This document shows, piece by piece, positions 34,684 to 41,793 of a stretch of DNA of 41,793 nt. The notes below the pieces were generated by a model, which saw nothing but the letters and a program-made list of their open reading frames with translations, made no database searches and was not told where the DNA came from. Positions within the stretch are counted from its first letter, which is position 1, and the number at the start of each line of letters is the position of its first letter. A program made the translations under genes and the position numbers. This stretch comes from Rhizophlyctis rosea (Eukaryota > Chytridiomycota > Chytridiomycetes > Rhizophlyctidales > Rhizophlyctidaceae), in contig JADGJC010000332.1 of assembly GCA_027596075.1 (NCBI GenBank), positions 1-41,793 on the forward strand. Reading direction: 5' to 3'.

Positions 34684-35152
34684 TGCGAACACTCATAACA
34701 GAGTTGGTGGGAAAGGAATGCTTTGCATGTGGATCTATTTTTACCCCACGACGCGTCAAGGCCAGGGTGGCTCAAGACGGCCAACATGCGCCGATTGGTG
34801 AAAGCCACGTCCGCCACACGGTCAACACGCAAATCCATTTCGCTGATGCAATCGTTTGGGTTGGTCAACATTTGGTCTCTTTCCGTTCTTTAGTTTATTT
34901 TTAGTTAGGAATTTCGTGGGTTGTTTTGTGGGGTATAGGAACTTATTTACCTGTAGGCATACCATGTAGTCGAGTTTTGTAGGCATTTTTCTGTAATTTT
35001 ATTTGGTCAACTTTGCACCTTTTGTGGTGGGTGGGAAAACATACTCGTCCCGAGAGTCATTCTGTGTCCAGGGTTTTACAGTTTGTGAAGGTCCCGTAGT
35101 CTTGTAAAGACAACAGACAACTTTTGTATTTAATTCAGGCATTGGGGACAAA
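34684..35152. promoter_or_regulatory. Divergent intergenic region, HP1 / FYVE
   Basis: About 470 bp with the two promoters. T-rich stretches lie around 34890-35000. No specific motif was recognised. Confidence 0.45.
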
Positions 35153-36113
35153 ATGGACACGCAGGTAAGGTCGCTTTCATTTTCCAAGTTACTTATCATA
35201 TTACTAAAAATGCCGCTACTTTCAGCAAATGTATGATAAGCTTCTGAAACGGCCAGCGCACCCAGTTATGGCCTCGTCCGCAGGAGTCCCGCTCACATAC
35301 CCCAAACGGGACTCTACACCACCTCAGTCCTCCACTTTGCCCCAGCTAAGAGACAGAACCCACTCCTCTTCCACCACTCTGAGCTCCCTTGACTCCGCGG
35401 GTCCGGACTCTCCACGGGAAGTCTCGTCTGTAACGGAAAAGTTACGGACACCGGCAGAGGCCGGGGAGCCCAAAGGCTTCCGCTTTGTGACAGGCCCGCC
35501 AACTCGAGAACATTGGAAGGTGGGGTCTTCATGCAGATTGAAGCAAACCTGTTGCGGTGTGAAGCTGTCACTGTCATCATTTGCTGAACCAACACCCCAA
35601 ACACCAACAGCCAGACTCAGATGCACCAGAATGCCACATCTGCCGACAGCACTTTGGTCTCGTCCTACGACGGCATCATTGCCGGCGATGTGGTGATGTC
35701 TTCTGTGGACCATGCAGCTCGGTGCGTCCTTGCACTTAAACATTGTATAGTTGAACTTTCCCTGATTTCCATACATCAGCAATATGTACGACTTGACCAG
35801 ACTGCGGACTTCCACCCAGGCGGTGTGACTTCTCGCGTCTGCCGGCAATGCTTCCGCGACTTCTACAAGCGTCTTGTGCCCCTGAAGTCTACCGCTAGGG
35901 AGCGGTCGGACCAGTCAGAAGTCGAGAGTCAGCCTACCACAGCGGTTGTTGGTAAGCTCAGTCAAACCTTACATTCCGGTTCCATGACTTGGGTGCTGAC
36001 AACACATATTAGAATCATCAACAACACGCCCTGTACCCATCGCATCACCAGATACCATGAAGGAGCCACCACTCCTCAGCGTCCCACAAGATTGGACGTG
36101 GTCAACTTTCTGA
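35153..36113 (+). CDS. FYVE zinc-finger protein (PI3P-binding), spliced
   Basis: The FYVE domain binds phosphatidylinositol-3-phosphate on endosomes or the vacuole. Proposed exons are 35153-35164 (12 nt, MDTQ), 35226-35519, 35611-35721, 35780-35951 and 36013-36113, about 229 residues. The FYVE motifs are [18 protein letters not shown], then [19 protein letters not shown], then [19 protein letters not shown] and RQCF, so the WxxD, RRHHCR and RVC signatures and the eight zinc ligands are present. Upstream is a Ser/Pro-rich disordered region with [12 protein letters not shown] just before the domain. The C-terminus [11 protein letters not shown] is a segment found in small fungal FYVE proteins. 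Assignment to this family is firm; the yeast orthologue is not certain. Confidence 0.9.
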
Positions 36114-36554
36114 ACTCAAAAGGAGGGTTGACGTGTTGCAATCCTATGTATAGAAATCCTATGGATTGAACAATCTCGTTGTACAGAAATTGCATGGGTT
36201 TGTATTATATTTGGTGGGAGGAGGGACTATGTTTTCATAGATACGATATGTTAGCTTGTAGGCTTTCTTTTAGTTGTTCCGTAGCGGCCGGAGATGCCGG
36301 ATCACGTATAGCGGGAGGATTTATCAATTCTCTAGTTTCTGTTATTTTTGTTTTTCTTTTTTGTTTTATTATATTTGGTTACGCTGGTTTTCGGGACTAT
36401 GGATGGCGAATAGTGAATGCAGCTGTGTACGGGAGTGTTATTTGCTGGGGATCTGGGGCGAGCTGGACGGACAGAGCCAAATAACGAGCTGGGGAAGAGA
36501 GTTCTGAGGAACCCTTGAGTTTTAGGTGGGTTACGGGTTCGATGAGCAATCGGT
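36114..36554. other. Intergenic region, T-rich
   Basis: About 440 bp with a strongly T-rich part at about 36330-36380. No gene was recognised. Confidence 0.5.
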
Positions 36555-37061
36555 TTGTGTGAAGAGTGGCCCCCAGAGGGACGAGGAGGAGAAGGAGGAA
36601 GAGGCAGAAAAACTGCCGTGGAAAGACTTTCCGTCAGCATTCATTATGGACATTTCGACTCAAATCTGTTTGCAAAACTTAATGAAGAGCGCGAACCATC
36701 ACCAGGACTGCTTCCGACAATGGTTTGTGGTCACACCAGTCCACAATCCTGGAGAGACCCCGATGACTGTACACAATGTAAGCGAATAGGATTGATAAGA
36801 AACGATTTACGGCACAGATTGATATCATGCAATGGGCTAGTAGTGTCGGATTGTGTTTTAGAATCAGTGGAGGTTTCGATAGGAATGAAGATGTCAGCCG
36901 TTGCGCGTGACTTGTTTGCTAGAAATATGCGCTGCAATATTCTCCTTGCAAGATGGGCAACGCCGATGGGAAACGCACTCGCACTCCTCCGCTGCAATAA
37001 GAAGCAAGAGGATTTGTTCAGCCTATGTACATATACCAACACATTGGATCAAACAAACTAA
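36555..37061 (+). CDS. Hypothetical protein
   Basis: A frame of 168 codons without recognised family. It contains SIHYGHFDSNLFAKLNEE and MVCGHTSPQSWRDPDDCTQC, with a cysteine/histidine pattern that might bind metal. A splice-like CAG at about 36635 could be the true exon start, with a donor-like GTAAGC at 36780. The frame length and the Cys pattern give weak support; it may be a decayed gene. Confidence 0.35.
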   Translation: MCEEWPPEGRGGEGGRGRKTAVERLSVSIHYGHFDSNLFAKLNEEREPSPGLLPTMVCGHTSPQSWRDPDDCTQCKRIGLIRNDLRHRLISCNGLVVSDCVLESVEVSIGMKMSAVARDLFARNMRCNILLARWATPMGNALALLRCNKKQEDLFSLCTYTNTLDQTN

Positions 37062-37343
37062 TACAAGCTATCTAAAGTACCCCGCACATGCCAGCCTGTG
37101 GCTTACAAAACCGCCATCTTAGTGACGGCCCTGCACAAGCGGAACTGGACAAGAAAGTCCACGGCGAATCACCCTTCCGGGGCTGGTTTAGTATGGCGTC
37201 TTGAAAAGGGGGAACCACTTCCTTCTCGTTTAGCCATACAGACACACCGACGACCATGTGAGGTGGTGCAGACGTCGGAGGTCACCACCACTTGGTGCTG
37301 ACTATGCCATCAGCCGAGCATAAAATTTGTGCAGTGTTTTGCA

Positions 37344-37635
37344 ATGGTGGTGTGGTCTACTAGACGTTCTGGAAGACTGAAGTTAGTACGGCATTCTTGA
37401 GGAGTGACGGACTCTACTAACCTAGCCTGAAAGGCGACATGTTCGCCACGCGGCGATTGAACGCACGCCGGACAGCTGGAAGGCAAGTAAGATATGTCAG
37501 CGACGAGGGTGGTGGATATGAAACCGTCGCATCGTATACCTTAACCAGAACTTCTTCCCGAAAAAGATGACGCAACAAACGGCGGAGCTTGCTGACCTGA
37601 AACTAAAGGTTAGGAAAGCTTTGTCAGGGACTTGA
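37344..37635 (+). CDS. Small spliced gene-like frame, possible pseudogene
   Basis: Three exons can be joined in phase: 37344-37381 (MVVWSTRRSGRL), 37426-37486 (LKGDMFATRRLNARRTAGRQ) and 37549-37635 (NFFPKKMTQQTAELADLKLK, then TGA). The introns have GTTAGT...CTAACCTAG (44 nt) and GTAAGA...CTTAACCAG (62 nt), so splice signals are good. The start is basic and could be a mitochondrial presequence. After TGA at 37633-37635 the same frame stays open for 53 more codons (to 37794) with SDFSSEEEEAADQSPKQRW. No homologue was recognised. Confidence 0.35.
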
Positions 37636-37690
37636 ACCCTGTCAGACTTCTCTTCCGAGGAAGAAGAAGCTGCCGACCAATCGCCAAAGC
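37618..37690 (-). other. tRNA-like remnant or chance T-arm
   Basis: On the minus strand, CAGGG-TTCAAGT-CCCTG forms a perfect T-arm with box B, and GCTTTG near the 5' side pairs with CAAAGC at the 3' side, 73 nt apart. A 4-bp anticodon-type stem fits between. The D-arm and box A are not acceptable and U33 is replaced. It overlaps the gene-like frame. It is not called as a functional tRNA. Confidence 0.15.
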
Positions 37691-37794
37691 AGAGATGGAA
37701 AGGAGCTCTCCTTGCGGACAACCAGCGTAGCCTCAGCGACCATAAAACGAGAAACTCATTGTTACACCGCAAGTATCGAGTCTACGGAATGTGA

Positions 37795-38300
37795 GATATG
37801 GCCACGGAGGGGGAACCTTATGCGTGGTTTGTGTGTTATCTTCTGAGCGTCTTTGGTGGCTGGTGGTGAAAGGGAGGAATCGGATGTGTGGTGAATATGA
37901 GAGATGGTGAGAGACGGTGAGAGAGAAAGCCTGTCGTGTTGGAACTTGGTGCTGTTGCATTTGATGGTTGTGGTCACAAGCTTGGAGCGATCCGAGCGAA
38001 CAACATGTTACGTAAACATCTGTCAGTCCAATCACACTCGAGTGCAAAAGTTCACTAAATGTGGCAACCAAGCCGGGGGAGACAACGTGGAGGTGTGTCG
38101 TTAAATAGCAGAGACAACAAATGAGCAAACTTTAGCAGCCATACCACAATATGATGCTCCGAATGGAGTTAAGATATCATTGCCCCATTACAGACTGATG
38201 AGGAAAGTGTTTCAACAATTTGACCTGTGAGACCATAAAGAAGGATGAACATATAGACTTCATAAGGAAGAACGGAAGATACTGAAGATCGCCAATGTGG
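37795..38300. other. No recognised gene
   Basis: Frames here show no motif or splice-supported structure. A 131-codon minus-strand frame at 37733-38128 is low-complexity and was not called. Confidence 0.4.
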
Positions 38301-38335
38301 CATCAAGTTGAACCATCATTTGGTTCAAGTTGATG
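38301..38335. repeat. Short hairpin (15-bp arms)
   Basis: CATCAAGTTGAACCA and TGGTTCAAGTTGATG pair with one mismatch around a 5-nt loop. The function is unknown; it may be a relic of a small foldback element. Confidence 0.7.
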
Positions 38336-38657
38336 TTCCGAGTAAAGTCCGATGGAGCAGAAAATGCTGGGCTTGCCTGTGAAAGCATCAGTGCTTGTTT
38401 TGGTTTTTGCATCCCAACTGGAGGCAACGCAGCTCTCCTTCAAAAAATGACATTGCGATTGGTGTCAAATACCCACGGTATTCCTAGTAATTTTCAATGG
38501 GTGAAATCAACTCGGTTACAGCCAATTTCACTCAATTTGACCAGTCGCACAACACTATTCAAACATATGGGTACGGGGCCAACTTGGCCAGATTTTGGGT
38601 CACGTGAGAGGTCAACTATGGTGAAACGGGCTGTAAGCCCCGCTGCAAGGTGCCTAC

Positions 38658-38770
38658 AGTACGAACGTGGCTAGTTTAGGAGGCTCAGGAGGCTCAACTC
38701 CGGGCGGTCAAGCCCCACATCGGGCAAATCACAAGCCTCATGAGCCTCCTGAACTAGCCACGTTCGTACT
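38658..38770. repeat. Inverted repeat, 37-bp arms, 39-nt loop
   Basis: The left arm 38658-38694 and the right arm 38734-38770 are reverse complements with two mismatches, starting AGTACGAACGTGGCTAGTT. The left arm includes GGAGGCTCA repeated in tandem. Flanks share AGGTGC next to the arm on both sides. No transposase or target-site duplication was seen. It could be a small non-autonomous foldback element or produce a hairpin RNA. Confidence 0.85.
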
Positions 38771-39163
38771 GCACCTGATAGGCGTCAATGTGTATATGAT
38801 AAAACTAACCAGCATCGAGACATGAGCAAACTTTCACTTCAAGGCTGGCCAGGTGGAATGATGGAGAACGGCCCTGCAGTGGTTGGTTACTACTGTCACG
38901 GCAACAGAGAAAGCGAAGGTATTGACCGCACTGGCTAAAATATACCTTGACTTGGACGAAAATCCGCCTTCGCTTGGACGGACTTCTCAACAAAGTTGAA
39001 ATGAATAGAGCAGCTCCAGAGCCGCATTTGGAGGTCCATAGGGTCAGTTGAAACCACTGCTCCATCCATCGACCCCGCACATCCGCGCAATATACCCCAA
39101 AAGCCACACCTCGACCACGAATCTTTGTTTTTATATACATCACACCACAATACATGCGGAAGT
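38771..39163. other. No recognised gene
   Basis: A minus-strand frame overlaps this interval (38805-39203) but has no motif. It follows the end of the spliced frame below. Confidence 0.4.
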
Positions 39164-40079
39164 TCAATGCAACATCAATTCGACAGGTCTTGGGTTCTGA
39201 CACCTTTCAAAACCCGAGCGACCGATGTCCGCAAACCACGATGACTATTGACAAAGTAAATCAGATACGTTGTGCAAGATCCCTATAAAGAGCCGTAGAT
39301 GACATACCTCAAAGCGTTGATCAAAGGATGTAACGGAATATAGGATCGTGGAGAGTAGTGATCGCAGCTTGGCAACAGCGTGAAAGTAGAATATGTAGGA
39401 GGTTGCTGATGATGGTCCTGCATAGCTGACGGAAATGGTTTAGTACGTGTATGGGGACAATCGCATCGGTCCTTACCCGTCATGTGTGGCCCACTGCTTT
39501 CCCTCTTGCCCAAAACTACCAAAGACGGAATGGTGGTCATTGTGTTCCGAAATGATCCTCCAATAATCCTCCCGACTGCACAAAAAGAGCAATGGTTAGG
39601 CTGGAGTACAATGGGGAAAGCTGAGCCGTCAACAATTCTCACCTGTCCACGGTACAATGACCAGTAAATCAGCGTTTATGACCACATTCTTGGTCCTTCG
39701 CCTCAACCATTGACCAGCCGATCCCCAAGGTCGCAGATCCCTTCTATCGGAGGCTTCAAGATGTCTTTGAGATCAATACTTGTGGTCGTAAAGCTGATTG
39801 TATATCTCGAGGTAGAGCTGGCGAGGGCCGTCGTGCAGTACTTGCCCGAGGGGTTTGGCTGGACGGTATTGATTGACCACATTGTCGTTGACTGTGAGGT
39901 TCTCCATCAAGTCTACGCAGGGCATAACAACTAGGTTAACATCAAGAGAGAGACGACCCGCATTGAAAATGGAAAAGGAAATTACCTGCACAGCCATAGC
40001 TCACCCACCGCACCGTCCAAAACAGTGAACCAGTCACAAAACTTAATCACACAGGCAGCCCACGGTATGTAACAACCAT
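39164..40079 (-). pseudogene. Spliced gene-like frame interrupted by in-frame TGA, unknown family
   Basis: From an ATG at 40079 (MVVTYRGLPV) a single phase runs through five candidate exons with good introns: 39931-39985 (GTAATT...CTAACCTAG... read as GTTAACCTAG), 39576-39642 (GTGAGA, CTAACC, TTTTTGTGCAG), 39418-39476 (GTAAGG...CAG) and 39245-39307 (GTATGT...AATAG). It ends with TGA at 39164. Peptide segments include FWTVRWVSYGCAVVMPCVDL, GPRQLYLEIYNQLYDHK, GSAGQWLRRRTKNVVINADL and VGRIIGGSFRNTMTTIPSL. Two in-frame TGA codons lie at 40047-40049 and 39773-39775. No homologue was recognised. Exon continuity supports a real gene or a recent relic. Confidence 0.35.
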
Positions 40080-41793
40080 ATTTGGCAATCCAGCCGGCCA
40101 AGGCTTTGAAGGCATTGCGCCAGGCGCAAAGAACCTCAATGCGGACTTCCGCAGGAAAGTCGAACAACTCGCTTGAGCATGTTGTGCCTCCTACAACCGG
40201 TTCAAGTAAGAGTAAGTGCTCATCGGAGTCAAAGTTGCCAGAAGCGCGCAACTTTCTGAAATTGGTTTGGCCTGACGGCTCAGCATGGGAACCATATGTC
40301 AAAGACGAGATTTTCAAAGGGCTATCACTTCAAACTCGTTTCACTGTTTCACCCAATTCCCTTCGCTCCATCGACTCAAACTTCGAGCTCACGGCGAATC
40401 TACGGCAACGAGTACAGCCCTTCCTCTCAGCACACCACTCGAACTCGACTTCACCACCTCTCGTACGGCTCACTATTTCTCACTCCTTTTCACAAGTGGC
40501 ATCCGCCAACAAGATCAAGTTTAGATAGGTCATGTATAGTTTCCCACTAAAAAATAAGAGGCCTTATCATACGGGCTTTTTGCTCAAGTAGTATCTGTGT
40601 TGCATCATCGAGCACTACCACCGTGATAAGGCCGTGGGTTAGATATATATTTATGTATTAGATTCCCGTTGAGTAGCTCCAACGGAAGGTTTCCAGCGCT
40701 GCATCCCTCTCGTTCTCCTTGCGAGGGCTTCGCTTCTTGGTGCGCCCTTTTGGGTGTCCATCGCGGCTAAGGCCCCTTCTAGGAAACTTGAGCTTCACTT
40801 CTGTGTGTAAGATGCGGTTGCTGTTGAGACGCGACTACGACGATTTGGGGAGTGGGACTTGTAGATATATTCAGTGAAACCCAGCCCAAAACGACCGTCA
40901 CAGCCGGTGGCTTCCCTTGGGAGCAGTAATATTCATAAATCACATCCGATTCTCAAACTTGCCTCATATCACGTCTGATGCAACTGTCACTTTCTAAAAT
41001 ACACTGTCTGCCTTTGATGCGTGCTGTTCAGTACCTGAAACTCGCACTTGTGATGAACCGATCTGAATATCAGTGAACGTACTGTGCAATGGATAGCAAC
41101 AGCGGGATCGCTTTTTGAAACCTAAGAAGTAGCATTCAACCTAGCCACCTGATCCCAACAATCATAGTGACAACAATATGCTCTACACTCTTCAACCCTT
41201 TGCTTCTCTCCATTCCTTCCCATCCCATCACCCTCATGACAAATCGTCCCCACGCAATCATAAACCAACCCGTATGCTCTCCCCTGCACGGAGGCAGCTC
41301 TGATGTCTCATTCTTCCTGAGAGTAAGGTGATTGGAGACCCTGCTCACGAGTTTCGTTACAGATAAATACCGTGGTGGCGCATGGCGGATTGGGAGTAGC
41401 AAGGAGATTTTGAGGATGGCAATATGAGACGGGCAGGTGTTGACTTAGTGCACCCACAATTGGGGAGCATGGGGGATGACCAATGAAGATGATTGCTGGT
41501 CAATAGACCTGCGTGAAGCAATACACACTGAAATGAACAGGAAGTTAACTGTTTGGATGTATATTGAAAAAATGAATAATGAACAACATAACATACACAC
41601 GTACCACCCAAGGTGGCACAGGTGAGACAGGAAAACACGTAAGCGATCGACGTGATTACAAAAAAATCACGTTATTTTGACTAAGCTTATGTTTTATCAC
41701 GTGCTTATCTATCGAAGACCTCCTGTGCTTCCAGAGTGATACAAAGGTCAAGCCTCGGAAATCCAGGTGGTTCGGACCTCAATGACGCGTGTA
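40080..41793. other. Gene-poor stretch to the window end
   Basis: About 1.7 kb. Opposing frames at 40082-40528 (plus) and 39982-40317 (minus) are open but show no family motif, and one of them may be an extension of the spliced frame at 39164-40079. From 40530 no frame over 95 codons or RNA gene was recognised. Confidence 0.45.
41650..41672. promoter_or_regulatory. Palindromic TCACGT elements
   Basis: ACGTGATT and AATCACGT form 8-bp arms around a short A-rich spacer, and a CACGTG E-box lies 26 bases on (41698-41703). Such sites bind bHLH factors of the Cbf1/USF type. The controlled gene would be outside the window or none. Confidence 0.35.

Noticed and set aside
36510..36550. GGGTTCGAT, similar to a tRNA box B
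   Set aside because: No matching acceptor, D-arm or box A at the right distance.
37618..37690. Minus-strand tRNA
   Set aside because: T-arm and partial acceptor stem are good, but box A, the D-arm and U33 fail; it overlaps a gene-like frame.
39560..39660. VRIVDGSAFPI resembling the end of GMC oxidoreductases
   Set aside because: The stretch is better read as an intron (GTGAGA, CTAACC, TTTTTGTGCAG), and no other GMC feature occurs nearby.
1..41793. CRISPR arrays, prokaryotic operons, rRNA genes, autonomous transposons
   Set aside because: No regularly spaced repeats, no rRNA segments, and no transposase, reverse-transcriptase or integrase motifs were seen.

Overview
The window looks like a nuclear contig from a fungus, most likely an early-diverging (chytrid-like) lineage. 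The genes carry many short introns (about 40-180 nt) with GTRNGT donors and CTAAC-like branch points. The inferred proteins include COX10, a Fox2-type peroxisomal enzyme, Raptor/Kog1, a RhoGEF, Dbp5, a PPR protein, Trf4/5, HP1 and a fungal FYVE protein. A calmodulin-lysine methyltransferase homologue and a Fox2 that keeps an SCP2 tail argue against a yeast or a typical Dikarya genome. The lineage is an inference from gene content; there is no rRNA or other marker in the window.

Layout. 0.1-6.3 kb: peroxisomal multifunctional beta-oxidation enzyme (minus) diverging from COX10 (plus). 6.7-11.5 kb: Raptor (minus). 11.5-13.4 kb: a long intergenic stretch with a 10-N gap flanked by G and C homopolymers. 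13.4-16.8 kb: a single-pass membrane protein and CaMKMT, both plus. 17.1-23.2 kb: a large many-exon RhoGEF (minus). 23.9-25.8 kb: Dbp5/DDX19 helicase with tryptophan-glycine repeats. 26.1-28.7 kb: a small two-TM protein (minus) and an F-box protein (plus). 28.9-34.7 kb: three minus-strand genes in a row: PPR protein, Trf4/5 poly(A) polymerase with an RGG tail, and a very compact HP1. 35.2-36.1 kb: FYVE protein (plus). 36.1-41.8 kb: gene-poor, with small or decayed genes, two strong hairpins and no recognised family.

The genes do not form a pathway cluster; they are mostly housekeeping functions arranged as divergent and convergent pairs. TORC1 (Raptor), Rho signalling and PI3P binding (FYVE) are signalling genes. 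Dbp5, Trf4/5 and HP1 concern RNA export, RNA surveillance and silencing. COX10 and the PPR protein serve mitochondria.

The most unusual signals are: (i) sharp switches of strand composition inside single exons, from A/C-rich to G/T-rich coding strand, usually near gene 3' ends and mirrored at convergent pairs; (ii) Fox2 with two SDR domains, hydratase and SCP2 together, plus an 11-nt micro-exon; (iii) a 165-residue HP1 with a 25-nt exon inside the chromodomain; (iv) gene-like spliced frames at 37.3-37.8 and 39.2-40.1 kb interrupted only by in-frame TGA codons; and (v) a 37-bp-arm inverted repeat at 38.66-38.77 kb. Exon coordinates were read by eye from splice signals and frame continuity, so single junctions may be off.
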